Shown: in pieces, positions 17,484 through 26,676 of the stretch
How the letters are laid out: the number at the start of each line of letters is the position of its first letter
How positions within the stretch are numbered: the first letter of the stretch is position 1
Source of the DNA: Streptomyces hygroscopicus
GTDB taxonomy: Bacteria > Actinomycetota > Actinomycetes > Streptomycetales > Streptomycetaceae
Length of the DNA: 64,000 nt
Reading direction: 5' to 3'
NCBI GenBank assembly: GCA_002021875.1
Contig: CP018627.1
Span: 7,812,001 to 7,876,000, forward strand
Program-made: the position numbers and the translations under genes
The notes under the pieces: model-generated
What the model was told of the DNA's origin: nothing
What the model saw: only the letters and a program-made list of their open reading frames with translations
The model's database searches: none

Positions 17484-17836
17484 GTGCGGTTGTCGTCGGA
17501 CCGCTTGTCGTCGGTCCGGCCGAGCCTCAGGTCGCTTCGGGGTCGGCCGACCATGATGGTGGGGTCGGCGAGGCGGTCGAAGTCGGCGGCGGCGACGCCC
17601 GAGGCGAGGGCGGCCTCGCGCAGCCCTCGTCGTCGGCCTTGTGCGCGATCGCGGATGCCTTGTCGTAGCCGATGGTGGGGCTGAGCGCGGTGACGCGTCG
17701 CCGAGAATTCGGGCCGAGTGCAGCACGTTGTTGATGATGATCGGGCGCATGGCGTTGAGCTCGAAGTTGCCCTGTGCGCCCGCGGAGGCGATGAGCGCGT
17801 CCGACTCCCGGCTCCGCCCCGCCGCGAACTCCACAC
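17484..17836 (-). pseudogene. fumC: Remnant of class II fumarate hydratase (frameshifted)
   Basis: Three frames together give the C-terminal third of a class II fumarase. They are: IASAGAQGNFELNAMRPIII with NNVLHSARILGDA (first frame); GYDKASAIAHKADDEG (second frame); and LREAALASGVAAADFDRLAD followed by PTIMVGRP (third frame). GAQGNFELN and the GYDKA...EAAL...FD...DP..MVG succession are family hallmarks. At least two frameshifts and the missing N-terminal two thirds make it non-functional. It abuts the right boundary of the cassette, which suggests the cassette carried a broken piece of another locus. Confidence 0.8.
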
Positions 17837-18062
17837 ACGAGGGTCAAAACCTCACATAACCATCGTCGCGCCGCGGGGCTGTATGCGCCCACTCCGCGCT
17901 CCCGGCCGCACCCCCGCCCGCGCTCATAGGCTTGCCGCCTTCCGCATCCCCACGCAGGGTGGACCGGTCGAGTCCGCTCCGGTCCACAGTGGATTCGAGG
18001 ACCTCTTGGCCGCGCCCTGTGGATAACTTCGTCTGCCTCGCCGGGTGGGGGAGGATGGACCC

Positions 18063-20099
18063 ATGCCGAACCGCCTGGCGCACGAGACGTCCCCCTATCT
18101 GCTTCAGCACGCCGAGAACCCGGTCGACTGGTGGCCGTGGTCGGACGAGGCGTTCGAGGATGCGCGTCGCCGCGGGGTGCCCGTGCTGCTGAGCGTCGGC
18201 TATTCGAGCTGCCACTGGTGCCATGTCATGGCGCATGAGTCGTTCGAGGACAAGGCGACGGCCGACTATCTCAACGCCCACTTCGTCTCCGTGAAGGTCG
18301 ACCGCGAGGAGCGGCCGGACGTCGACGCGGTGTATATGGAGGCGGTGCAGGCCGCGACCGGGCAGGGCGGCTGGCCCATGACGGTCTTTCTGACCACCGA
18401 GGCCCAGCCGTTCTACTTCGGTACGTACTTCCCGCCCCGGCCCCGGCCCGGTATGCCGTCCTTCCGGCAGGTGCTGGAGGGGGTGAGCGCCGCCTGGGCG
18501 GACCGCCGCGAGGAGGTGGTGGACGTCGCCGGGCGGATCGTGGAGGACCTGGCCCAGCGCACCGGGATCGCGCTGGGCGCGGATGCGCCCGCGCCGCCCG
18601 GTGAGGAGGATCTGCACGCCGCGCTCATGGGGCTGACCCGCGAATTCGACGCCACGCGCGGCGGTTTCGGCGGTGCGCCGAAGTTTCCGCCGTCCATGGC
18701 GCTGGAGTTCCTGCTGCGCCACCACGCCCGCACCGGCTCCGAGGGCGCGCTGCAGATGGTGTCGGCCACCTGCGAGGCGATGGCCCGCGGCGGTATCTAC
18801 GACCAGCTCGGCGGCGGTTTCGCCCGCTATTCCGTCGATGCCGACTGGACCGTGCCGCACTTCGAGAAGATGCTGTACGACAACGCGCTGCTGTGCCGGG
18901 TCTACGCCCATCTGTGGCGCGCCACCGGTTCGGACCTCGCACGCCGTGTCGCCCTGGAGACTGCGGACTTCATGGTCCGCGAGCTGCGCACCGCACAGGG
19001 CGGCTTCGCCTCCGCGCTGGACGCCGACAGCGACGACGGCACCGGCAGGCATGTCGAGGGCGCGTACTACGTGTGGACGCCCGAGCGGCTGCGCGAGGTG
19101 CTGGGGGAGGCCGACGCGGAGTTCGCCGCCGGGTATTTCGGCGTGACCCAGGAGGGCACCTTCGAGCAGGGAGCCTCCGTGCTCCAGTTGCCCGACGGGG
19201 AGCGGCCGGCGGACGCGAGCCGAGTCGCCTCCGTGCGGGAGCGGCTGCTGGCCGCCCGGGAGCGGCGGGCCCGCCCCGGCCGTGACGACAAGATCGTCGC
19301 CGCCTGGAACGGGCTGGCCGTCGCGGCTCTCGCCGAGACCGGTGCCTATTTCGACCGCCCCGACCTGGTGGACGCCGCGACCGAGGCCGCCGAGCTGCTG
19401 ATGCGCCTCCACATGGACCAGCGCGGGCGGCTGGCCCGCACCTCGCTCGACGGCACCGCGGGCGGCCACGCGGGCGTGCTCGAGGACTACGCGGATGTGG
19501 CCGAGGGCTTCCTCGCCCTGTCCGCCGTCACCGGCGACGGTGCGTGGGTGGACTTCGCCGGGCTGCTCCTGGACACCGTGCTGACCCGGTTCACCGCCGA
19601 GGACGGCACGCTGTTCGACACCGCCGATGACGCCGAGGCGCTCATCCGCCGCCCCCAGGACCCGACGGACAACGCGGCGCCGTCCGGCTGGACGGCCGCC
19701 GCCGGGGCCCTGCTGTCCTACGCCGCCATCACCGGCAGCTCCCGCCACCGCGAGGCCGCCGAGCGCGCCCTCGCCGTGGTGCGGGCCCTCGGCCCCCGGG
19801 TGCCCCGCTTCATCGGCTGGGGCCTGGCGGTGGCCGAGGCCCGGCTCGACGGGCCGCGCGAGGTGGCCGTGGTGGGCCCCGGCGACGACCCGGCGACCCG
19901 CGCCCTGCACCGCGCCGCACTCCTGGCCACCGCCCCCGGCGCGGTCGTCGCGGTCGGCGAGCCCGACTCCGGGGAGGTCCCGCTGCTGCAGGACCGCCCC
20001 CTGTTGGAGGGACGCCCGGCGGCGTACGTCTGCCGCGGCTTCACCTGCGACGCACCCACGGCCGATGTCGAGGCCCTGACGGCGAAGCTGGGCGGCTGA
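18063..20099 (+). CDS. DUF255 thioredoxin-fold protein (YyaL/SSP411 family)
   Basis: 678 residues, normal family length. The N-terminal thioredoxin-like domain holds the diagnostic [16 protein letters not shown] (CxxC, about residues 49-64), followed by the (alpha/alpha)6-barrel-like region seen in N-acylglucosamine 2-epimerase relatives ([30 protein letters not shown]). The start is the ATG encoding [20 protein letters not shown], behind GGGGGAGG. Biochemical role is not established in bacteria. The 5' end is present as a decayed second copy about 4.1 kb upstream. Confidence 0.9.
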   Translation: MPNRLAHETSPYLLQHAENPVDWWPWSDEAFEDARRRGVPVLLSVGYSSCHWCHVMAHESFEDKATADYLNAHFVSVKVDREERPDVDAVYMEAVQAATGQGGWPMTVFLTTEAQPFYFGTYFPPRPRPGMPSFRQVLEGVSAAWADRREEVVDVAGRIVEDLAQRTGIALGADAPAPPGEEDLHAALMGLTREFDATRGGFGGAPKFPPSMALEFLLRHHARTGSEGALQMVSATCEAMARGGIYDQLGGGFARYSVDADWTVPHFEKMLYDNALLCRVYAHLWRATGSDLARRVALETADFMVRELRTAQGGFASALDADSDDGTGRHVEGAYYVWTPERLREVLGEADAEFAAGYFGVTQEGTFEQGASVLQLPDGERPADASRVASVRERLLAARERRARPGRDDKIVAAWNGLAVAALAETGAYFDRPDLVDAATEAAELLMRLHMDQRGRLARTSLDGTAGGHAGVLEDYADVAEGFLALSAVTGDGAWVDFAGLLLDTVLTRFTAEDGTLFDTADDAEALIRRPQDPTDNAAPSGWTAAAGALLSYAAITGSSRHREAAERALAVVRALGPRVPRFIGWGLAVAEARLDGPREVAVVGPGDDPATRALHRAALLATAPGAVVAVGEPDSGEVPLLQDRPLLEGRPAAYVCRGFTCDAPTADVEALTAKLGG

Positions 20100-21117
20100 G
20101 CCGGGGAGCCGGACGGGGAGCCGGACCAGGTCTCGGGTCGGTTTCGGTCGGTCCCGGGGGGCCAGCTCCCGGCTGAGCTGCGGACTAGCTTCGGCTCTTC
20201 TCGGCAAGCTCCGGGTAAGTCCCGGGCCCGGCCCAGTCGACCCCCTGGGCGCCTCGGCCGGTCCCGGGCCCAGCTCCCGGCTGAGCTGCGGGCCAGCTCC
20301 CGGCCCGGGTCCGGGTCCACTTCGGTCATCCTCGACCAGCTCTGGTTGAGTCCCGGGCCAGGCCCAGTCGGCCCTGGGGTCGGCTCCTGGGTGAGCTGCG
20401 GGCCAGCTCCCGGCCCGGGTCCGGGTCCACTTCGGTCATCCTCGACCAGCTCTGGTTGAGTCCCGGGCCAGGCCCAGTCGGCTCCCTGGGCGCCCCGGCC
20501 GGTCCCCGGGCCAGCCTCGGGCCAGCTCTGGTTGGGGTCCCGGGTCAGCTCCGGCTGCCCCTGAGCCAGCACGGGGGCAGCCCCGTCGGCCCCCGGCCAG
20601 CTCTGGTTGAGTCCCGGGCCAGCCCCGGTCGGTCCCTGGGCACCCCGGCCGGTCCCCGGGCCAGCCTCGGGCCAGCTCCGGCTGGCGTCCGGGCCAGCTC
20701 TGGCTGGGGCCTCGGGTCAGCCTCCGGCTCAGCTTCGGCTGCCCCCGAGCCAGCACGGGGGCAGCCCTGGTCGGCCCCCGGTCGGCCCCGGCAAGCTCCC
20801 AGGTCAGCCCGAGGGAAGCCAGTCGGCCCCCGGGGGCACCCCGGCCGATCCCCAGGACAGCCCATGCAAGCTCCCGGGTCAGCCCGGGGCCAGCCCCAGT
20901 GGCCCACCCGGAATCGCAGGGCAGATCGCCACGGGGCCGCGGGGCGGGAGCACGGCCGGGTTCGCAGGGCGGGCAGCCGGGTTCGCCGGGCGGCGACGGC
21001 AGCCGGGTTCGCAGGGCGGGAGCATGGCCGGAATCGCAGGGCGGACCACAGCCCGATTCGCCGGGCGGCTCGCAGCCAAAGCGCGGGGGCGGGGCACAGC
21101 GGGCCCCGCCTCGCGGG
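20100..21117. repeat. ~1-kb minisatellite-like GC-rich repeat tract
   Basis: No convincing gene. From 20173 a unit of about 107-111 bp recurs, each beginning TGAGCTGCGG. Copies at 20282-20372 and 20392-20482 share a 91-bp stretch identical by eye; further degenerate units continue to about 20920. From about 20925 to 21090 a second, shorter unit (CCGGGTTCGCAGGGCGG, period roughly 24-31) takes over. Open frames on both strands are repetitive Pro/Gly/Ser/Arg with no domain. It separates the DUF255 gene from a convergent TetR gene. Confidence 0.75.
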
Positions 21118-21798
21118 TCATAGCGGGATGCCTCGGGAGAGGAGGTCCAGGGCCCGGTCGATGGCCGTTGCCATGGCGTCGGCACGGGTGGCGGTGGCTC
21201 TCGCCGTGCTCGCCGTGCTCGCCGTGCTCGCCGTCGGCAGGTGGTGGTCCAGGCAGTGGAAGACGGCTTCCCGTAGGGCGCCGAGGACGGCGCCCACCGC
21301 GACGCGTACCTCGAAGTCGTCCGGGGCCCGGCCGCTGCGCTCGGCCAGCGCCTCGCCCAGCAGTGTCCCGCTGTCGGCCAGGCCGCCGCTCATCCGAGCG
21401 CGCAGCGCCGGGACCTGCCGTACGAGGGCGAGCCGGGCCAGCAGTTCCTCGCGCTCCGCACCCGCCGCGGGCCCCAACAGCCCCACGACGGCATGGCGCA
21501 GGGAGGCGGTCGGGGATTCGTCCTCCGGGCGCTCGCGGATCGCCTCCGCCATGAGCGCGTCGTACTCATCGGTGAGGACGATGTCCTCCTTGGCCGGGAA
21601 GTAGCGGAAGACGGTGCTGGTCGAGACGTCGGCGGCCGCGGCGATCCGGTCCACCGGAGTGGCCTCGTAGCCCTGCTCCGCGAAGAGCCGCAGGGCGGTG
21701 CGCCGGATCGCCTGCCGGGTCTTGATCTTCTTCCGTTCGCGCAGCCCGGGCCCGGGCCTGCGCTCTGGCTGTGACGTGGGCGGTGTGGCCTTGGGCAT
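21118..21798 (-). CDS. TetR-family transcriptional regulator
   Basis: 226 residues. The N-terminal HTH is textbook: KTRQAIRRTALRLFAEQGYE, then DRIAAAADVSTSTVFRYFPA and KEDIVLTDEYD. The C-terminal ligand-binding half is helical. Near the C-terminus a TASTASTAS run is encoded by four copies of a 9-bp unit (21200-21235), so its length may vary between strains. Its start lies one base from the stop of the hemolysin III gene on the same strand, so the two form an operon. Ligand unknown. Confidence 0.9.
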   Translation of the reverse strand: MPKATPPTSQPERRPGPGLRERKKIKTRQAIRRTALRLFAEQGYEATPVDRIAAAADVSTSTVFRYFPAKEDIVLTDEYDALMAEAIRERPEDESPTASLRHAVVGLLGPAAGAEREELLARLALVRQVPALRARMSGGLADSGTLLGEALAERSGRAPDDFEVRVAVGAVLGALREAVFHCLDHHLPTASTASTASTARATATRADAMATAIDRALDLLSRGIPL

Positions 21799-21799
21799 C

Positions 21800-22510
21800 T
21801 CAGGCGTGCTGATACGCCACCAAGGAGATGCCGACGTAGTGCACGACGAAGGCGGCCAGCGTGAAGCTGTGGAACACCTCGTGGAAGCCGAACCAGCGGG
21901 GCGAGGGGTTGGGGCGCTTGGTGCCGTAGATCACCGCGCCCACGCTGTAGAGCAGCCCGCCGACGACGATCAGCGTCATGACGGCGGCGCCGCCGGTGCG
22001 CAGGAAGTCGGGCAGGAAGAAGACGGCCGCCCAGCCCAGCGCGATGTAGCACGGGGTGTACAGCCAGCGCGGGGCGCCGACCCAGAAGACCCGGAAGGCG
22101 ATTCCGGCGAGCGCCCCGGCCCACACCAGCCACAGCAGCAGTTGCTTCTTGCCGTTTGGCAGAAGCAGCATCGTGAAGGGCGTATACGTGCCCGCGATGA
22201 TCAGGAAGATATTGGCGTGGTCCAGCCGCCGCAGCACCGCGGCGGTGCGCGGCCCCCAATTGCCGCGGTGGTAAAGGGCGCTGGTGCCGAACAGCGCACA
22301 TGCGGTGAGCGTGAAGATGGCGCAGGCCAGCCGCCCGCGCGGACTGTCGGCGAGGGCCGTCAGTACCACCCCCGAGACCAGGACCGCGGGAAACATGCCG
22401 GCGTGCAGCCAGCCGCGGAGCATCGGCTTCAGGGGGAGCGGCGGGGCCGCTTGGGGCCCTGGGGGGTTCTCAACGGCGGCATCGGGCGGGGCGGCAGTCA
22501 TGGCGCTCAT
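21800..22510 (-). CDS. Hemolysin III family / PAQR-type membrane protein
   Basis: 236 residues with about seven membrane segments. Family motifs are present: CALFGTSALYHRGNWGP (the S..YH motif with conserved His), LDHANIFLIIAGTYTPF and FGFHEVFHSFTLAAFVVHYV, whose His residues form the metal site of PAQR/hemolysin III proteins. The N-terminus (~25 residues) is proline/alanine-rich and cytoplasmic. Lipid hydrolase or receptor-like roles are described for relatives; true haemolysis is doubtful. First gene of a two-gene unit with the TetR regulator. Confidence 0.9.
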   Translation of the reverse strand: MSAMTAAPPDAAVENPPGPQAAPPLPLKPMLRGWLHAGMFPAVLVSGVVLTALADSPRGRLACAIFTLTACALFGTSALYHRGNWGPRTAAVLRRLDHANIFLIIAGTYTPFTMLLLPNGKKQLLLWLVWAGALAGIAFRVFWVGAPRWLYTPCYIALGWAAVFFLPDFLRTGGAAVMTLIVVGGLLYSVGAVIYGTKRPNPSPRWFGFHEVFHSFTLAAFVVHYVGISLVAYQHA

Positions 22511-22684
22511 GCTACCTACGCCCTACGCCACCGTAAGTTACCGGCCCATGTCGAGTGGTGATGGTCACCAAAGCGCCCACTGGACAGATGGCCTACACAG
22601 TCGGATGATCAAATGAGCGCGGTCGGCACCGGATGAGCTGAGCATCCGGGTCGCAGCCCCCAAGGGGTAGCTGTCTCCATAAAC

Positions 22685-22704
22685 GGATATGAGTGCACAT
22701 ATCC
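22685..22704. promoter_or_regulatory. Perfect 7-6-7 inverted repeat before pckG
   Basis: GGATATGAGTGCACATATCC has perfect 7-base arms. It sits 60-79 bp before the chosen GTG start of pckG, in the spacer shared with the divergent hemolysin III gene. An ATG inside it is in frame with pckG but has no ribosome site, so I read this as an operator rather than coding DNA. Confidence 0.4.
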
Positions 22705-22763
22705 GCCCAAAACCCTCAATCAAGACGCCGGAGCGCGTGCGGTTCCGGCGGGATGGAGCGATC

Positions 22764-24653
22764 GTGGCGCCCAGCAATGTGGCTTCCTCCCTCACCACCA
22801 CCCCGAGCCCCACGAACCACCAGGAGCTCGTCTCCTGGGTCGGCGAGATCGCCGCCCTCACCCAGCCCGATCGTGTGGTGTGGTGCGACGGCTCGGAGGC
22901 GGAGTACGACCGCCTGTGCGCGGAGCTCGTCGAGAAGGGCACCTTCACACGCCTTGACCCGATCAAGCGCCCCAACTCGTACTACGCCGCCTCCGATCCG
23001 AGCGATGTGGCGCGCGTCGAGGACCGTACGTTCATATGCTCCGAGAAGGAGGCGGACGCGGGCCCGACGAACCACTGGAAACACCCCGACGAGATGCGTG
23101 AGATCTTCGCCGGGGAGCAGGGCGTCTTCCGGGGCTCCATGCGCGGCCGGACCATGTACGTCGTGCCCTTCTGCATGGGCCCGCTCGGCTCGTCGCTGTC
23201 CGCGATCGGCGTCGAGATCACCGACTCCGCCTACGTCGCAGTCTCCATGCGCACCATGACCCGCATGGGACAGGAGGTCCTCGACGTCCTCGGGGACGAG
23301 GGCTTCTTCGTCAAGGCCGTCCACACCCTCGGCGCCCCGCTGGAGCCGGGCCAGGCCGACGTTCCCTGGCCGTGCAACTCGACCAAGTACATCTCGCACT
23401 TCCCGGAGGCGCGGGAGATCTGGTCGTACGGCTCCGGCTACGGCGGCAACGCCCTGCTCGGCAAGAAGTGCTACGCCCTGCGCATCGCCTCCGTGATGGC
23501 GCGGGACGAGGGCTGGCTCGCCGAGCACATGCTGATCCTCAAGCTCACCCCGCCGCCCAACAGGGCAGCGGACCAAAGGTCCTCGTTTGAGGGTGGTGGC
23601 GGGCGACGGGAGGGCCAGTCCAAGTACGTGGCCGCGGCGTTCCCGAGCGCCTGCGGCAAGACCAACCTCGCGATGCTGGAGCCGACCATCCGGGGCTGGA
23701 CGGTCGAGACCATCGGCGACGACATCGCCTGGATGCGGTTCGGCGAGGACGGCAGGCTGTACGCGATCAACCCCGAGGCGGGCTTCTTCGGCGTCGCGCC
23801 CGGCACCGGTGAGCACACCAACGCCAACGCGATGAAGACCCTGTGGGGGAACTCGGTCTTCACCAATGTCGCGCTCACCGACGACGGCGATGTGTGGTGG
23901 GAGGGCATGACCGAGGAGCCGCCCGCCCATCTGACCGACTGGAAGGGCAACGACTGGACCCCGGCGAGCGAGACGCCCGCGGCCCACCCCAACGCCCGCT
24001 TCACCGTGCCGGCCGGTCAGTGCCCGACCATCGCGCCCGAGTGGGAGGACCCCAAGGGCGTGCCGATCTCGGCGATCCTCTTCGGCGGCCGCCGGGCCAG
24101 CGCCGTTCCGCTGGTGACCGAGTCCTTCGACTGGCAGCACGGTGTCTTCCTCGGCGCCAACGTGGCGAGCGAGAAGACCGCCGCGGCCGAGGGCAAGGTC
24201 GGCGAGCTGCGCCGCGACCCGTTCGCCATGCTGCCGTTCTGCGGCTACAACATGGGCGACTACATGGCCCATTGGGTGAAGGTCGGCAAGAACGCGGACG
24301 CCGCCAAGCTGCCGAAGATCTACTACGTCAACTGGTTCCGCAAGGACGCCGACGGGCACTTCGTCTGGCCGGGCTTCGGCGAGAACAGCCGGGTGCTGAA
24401 GTGGATCGTCGACCGGCTGGACGGCAAGGCCGAGGGCGTGGAGAGCCCGATCGGGGTGCTGCCGACGCCCGAGGCGCTGGACACCGACGGTCTGGACCTC
24501 GACGACGCCGAGCTCGAGCTGCTGCTCACGGTCGACAAGGAGGTCTGGCGCGAGGAGGCGGGGCTGGTGCCCGACCACCTCAACACCTTCGGTGAGCACA
24601 CGCCCAAGGAGATGTGGGACGAGTACCACGCGCTGGTCAAGCGCCTGGGCTGA
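22764..24653 (+). CDS. pckG: Phosphoenolpyruvate carboxykinase (GTP)
   Basis: 629 residues from a GTG preceded by GGATGGAG. It converts oxaloacetate and GTP to PEP, GDP and CO2, the entry to gluconeogenesis. Seen: [14 protein letters not shown] near the N-terminus, [28 protein letters not shown], the GTP-type P-loop FPSACGKTN (about 293-301) with the reactive Cys, IGDDIAWM (metal), and [13 protein letters not shown] near the nucleotide site. Odd: about 20 extra residues (266-286, [18 protein letters not shown] core) sit just before the P-loop where relatives have a short link such as PP.GE. They keep the frame. The in-frame ATG at 22689 is rejected because it lacks a ribosome site. Confidence 0.95.
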   Translation: MAPSNVASSLTTTPSPTNHQELVSWVGEIAALTQPDRVVWCDGSEAEYDRLCAELVEKGTFTRLDPIKRPNSYYAASDPSDVARVEDRTFICSEKEADAGPTNHWKHPDEMREIFAGEQGVFRGSMRGRTMYVVPFCMGPLGSSLSAIGVEITDSAYVAVSMRTMTRMGQEVLDVLGDEGFFVKAVHTLGAPLEPGQADVPWPCNSTKYISHFPEAREIWSYGSGYGGNALLGKKCYALRIASVMARDEGWLAEHMLILKLTPPPNRAADQRSSFEGGGGRREGQSKYVAAAFPSACGKTNLAMLEPTIRGWTVETIGDDIAWMRFGEDGRLYAINPEAGFFGVAPGTGEHTNANAMKTLWGNSVFTNVALTDDGDVWWEGMTEEPPAHLTDWKGNDWTPASETPAAHPNARFTVPAGQCPTIAPEWEDPKGVPISAILFGGRRASAVPLVTESFDWQHGVFLGANVASEKTAAAEGKVGELRRDPFAMLPFCGYNMGDYMAHWVKVGKNADAAKLPKIYYVNWFRKDADGHFVWPGFGENSRVLKWIVDRLDGKAEGVESPIGVLPTPEALDTDGLDLDDAELELLLTVDKEVWREEAGLVPDHLNTFGEHTPKEMWDEYHALVKRLG

Positions 24654-24670
24654 GCACACCCCAAGGCCCG

Positions 24671-24694
24671 GGGCCCGCACCCAGGTGCGGGCCC
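24671..24694 (+). terminator. Hairpin terminator after pckG
   Basis: A perfect 10-bp stem (GGGCCCGCAC / GTGCGGGCCC) with a four-base loop lies 17 bp after the pckG stop, between convergent genes, so it may serve both strands. Confidence 0.65.
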
Positions 24695-24706
24695 GGGGCC
24701 CGGGTC

Positions 24707-25129
24707 TCAGCCCGGGCTCCGGTCCGTGAGCCCCAGTGCCGCCGCATGTGCCTCCAGCCGCTCGGCCGCCAGCGTCGAGGCCGCCGTGTCGTCACGGGAC
24801 GTGGCCACGACCAGGGCCCATCCGGCCAGGGTATGGGCGCGCTGGTGGAGGGCGGCGATATGCGCCGCGTCCGGTTCCGTCGTCGAGGGGGCCGCGCGCA
24901 GCGGGGGGTGGCCGTCGCGCAGCCGGGCGGCCTGCTCGGCGAGCCGCTGGGCGGCGTCGTCGAGGCCGGGGTGCGGGGTGTGGGCGCGCAGCTCGTCCGT
25001 CACGGTGAGCAGTGCGGTCAGATGTCCGGCCAGCCGGATGTCCAGCTCTTCCTCGCGGGTGCGGTGCGGGAAGTCGGGCGTGGGCTCGGCCATGCTGTGG
25101 ACCGATTTGGTGCGGATCGGCTCGTACAT
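24707..25129 (-). CDS. Small helical hypothetical protein
   Basis: 140 residues from an ATG with GGAGGCC a few bases upstream. Sequence is helical, with alanine and histidine/threonine-rich stretches (LDIRLAGHLTALLTVTDELRA, then AAQRLAEQAARLRDG). No signal peptide, membrane segment or recognised domain. A compact palindrome lies 36-50 bp before its start, so it is probably a separately regulated gene. Function unknown. Confidence 0.65.
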   Translation of the reverse strand: MYEPIRTKSVHSMAEPTPDFPHRTREEELDIRLAGHLTALLTVTDELRAHTPHPGLDDAAQRLAEQAARLRDGHPPLRAAPSTTEPDAAHIAALHQRAHTLAGWALVVATSRDDTAASTLAAERLEAHAAALGLTDRSPG

Positions 25130-25164
25130 GGATGGCCTCCAAGGGGTCAGGAGACCATCCTAAC

Positions 25165-25179
25165 TTAGACCCTGTCTAA
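25165..25179. promoter_or_regulatory. TTAGAC-N3-GTCTAA palindrome
   Basis: TTAGACCCTGTCTAA is a perfect 6-3-6 inverted repeat, extended by near-symmetric AAC and AGTT flanks. It is 36 bp upstream of the helical hypothetical gene and 22 bp past the aminotransferase stop. AT-rich for this genome; likely an operator or promoter-overlapping site for the minus-strand gene. The binding protein is not identified. Confidence 0.45.
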
Positions 25180-25200
25180 AGTTGGGCTGAGGCTAAAAGA

Positions 25201-26412
25201 TCAGGGTTGGCTGTATCCGTCCAGGAAGTTCCCGATCCTGGTCACCGCGTCCGCCAGATCCTTCTTGGCGGGCAGCGTGACGATGCGGAAGTGATCCGGC
25301 TCCGGCCAGTTGAATCCCGTGCCGTGCACGATCATGATCTTCTCGGCCCGCAGCAGATCCAGCACCATCTGCCGGTCGTCCTTGATCTTGTAGACCTTGG
25401 GGTCCAGCTTGGGGAACGCGTACAGCGCGCCCTTGGGCTTCACGCACGTCACGCCCGGGATCTGGGTCAGCAGGTCGTACGCCGTGTCCCGCTGCTCCAG
25501 CAGCCGGCCGCCGGGGAGCACCAGGTCGTGGATCGACTGACGGCCGCCGAGCGCCGTGGCCACCGCGTGCTGGGCCGGCATATTGGCGCACAGCCGCATA
25601 TTGGCCAGGATGGTCAGCCCCTCCAGATAGCTGGTGGCGTGCGCCTTGGGGCCGCAGACCGCGAGCCAGCCGCTGCGGTAGCCCGCCACCCGGTACGCCT
25701 TGGAGAGCCCGTTGAAGGTCAGGGTCAGCAGATCGGGGGCGACGGTGGTGGTCGGCGTGTGGGTGGCCCCGTCGTAGAGGATCTTGTCGTAGATCTCGTC
25801 GGAGCAGACGATGAGCTGATGGCGGCGGGCGATATCGGTGAGCCCGCGCAGCATCTCCTCGCCGTAGACGGCACCCGTGGGGTTGTTGGGGTTGATGATG
25901 ACGAGCGCCTTGGTGCGGTCGGTGACCTTGCGCTCGATGTCGGCGAGGTCCGGCTGCCAGTCCGACTGCTCATCGCAGCGGTAGTGGACGGCGGTGCCGC
26001 CGGCCAGTGAGACCGCGGCGGTCCACAGCGGGTAGTCGGGGGCCGGGACGAGGACCTCGTCGCCGTCGTCGAGCAGCCCCTGCATCGACATCTGGATCAG
26101 CTCGGAGACGCCGTTGCCGAGGAAGATGTCCTCGACGTCGAGGTCGATGCCCTGGGTCTGATAGTGCTGCATCACCGCGCGCCGCGCGGACAGCAGCCCC
26201 TTGGCGTCGCCGTAGCCGTGGGCGTCGCCGAGGTTGCGGAGCATGTCCTCGAGGATCTCCGGGGGACATTCGAAGCCGAAGGTCGCCGGATTGCCGGTAT
26301 TCAGCTTGAGGATGCGGTGTCCTGCCGCCTCCAGTCGCATCGCCTCCTCGAGCACCGGGCCACGGATTTCGTAGCAGACGTTGGAGAGCTTCGTGGACTG
26401 GATCACCTGCAT
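25201..26412 (-). CDS. Class I aminotransferase, AlaA-like alanine transaminase
   Basis: 403 residues from the ATG before QVIQSTKLSNVCYEIRGP, matching AlaA length; an upstream in-frame ATG at 26571 would add 53 unlike residues. The fold type I PLP enzyme shows HGYGDAKGLLSARRAV, PDYPLWTAAVSLAGG, NPNNPTGAVYG, CSDEIYDKILYDGA, the PLP lysine in LSKAYRVAGYRSGW, and the C-terminal Arg region HFRIVTLP. It most likely interconverts glutamate/pyruvate with 2-oxoglutarate/alanine, though AlaA relatives have broad specificity. Divergent from the peptide-uptake operon. Confidence 0.9.
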   Translation of the reverse strand: MQVIQSTKLSNVCYEIRGPVLEEAMRLEAAGHRILKLNTGNPATFGFECPPEILEDMLRNLGDAHGYGDAKGLLSARRAVMQHYQTQGIDLDVEDIFLGNGVSELIQMSMQGLLDDGDEVLVPAPDYPLWTAAVSLAGGTAVHYRCDEQSDWQPDLADIERKVTDRTKALVIINPNNPTGAVYGEEMLRGLTDIARRHQLIVCSDEIYDKILYDGATHTPTTTVAPDLLTLTFNGLSKAYRVAGYRSGWLAVCGPKAHATSYLEGLTILANMRLCANMPAQHAVATALGGRQSIHDLVLPGGRLLEQRDTAYDLLTQIPGVTCVKPKGALYAFPKLDPKVYKIKDDRQMVLDLLRAEKIMIVHGTGFNWPEPDHFRIVTLPAKKDLADAVTRIGNFLDGYSQP

Positions 26413-26637
26413 GTCGGCCACCATACGGCGGAGCATCCGGGGATGCTCGGTGTTTTTCGCCACGTGGACGGCGCGCGGACGGTGTGCGGGGCGCCGTGGG
26501 ACGGGGTCCGCGACCCCGCGCGCCGTCGTCGGGCCGCTCTCCGTGCCGGGTAACGACTCTGTTTCCGGCATTAATTTTCGCGAACGAAGGGTTGGCCCGA
26601 ACGGGGGTCGTGGCTATCGTTCACGGACTTCACCCAA

Positions 26638-26653
26638 TCGTTCGACTGAACGA
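26638..26653. promoter_or_regulatory. Inverted repeat before peptide-uptake operon
   Basis: TCGTTCGACTGAACGA is a perfect 6-4-6 inverted repeat 24 bp before the start of the lipoprotein gene. Related half-sites (CGAACGAAGG at 26581, ATCGTTCACGG at 26617) lie upstream. A candidate operator for the TetR encoded at the operon's end; this link is inference. Confidence 0.4.
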
Positions 26654-26676
26654 GTAAGGGAAGGGTGCCCCCGTTC

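Noticed and set aside
20100..21117. CRISPR array
   Set aside because: Units are ~110 bp with variable edges and no short constant repeat separated by unique spacers; no cas gene nearby.
22689..22763. Upstream ATG start for PEP carboxykinase
   Set aside because: It lies inside a perfect inverted repeat, has no ribosome site, and the added 25 residues are not family-like.
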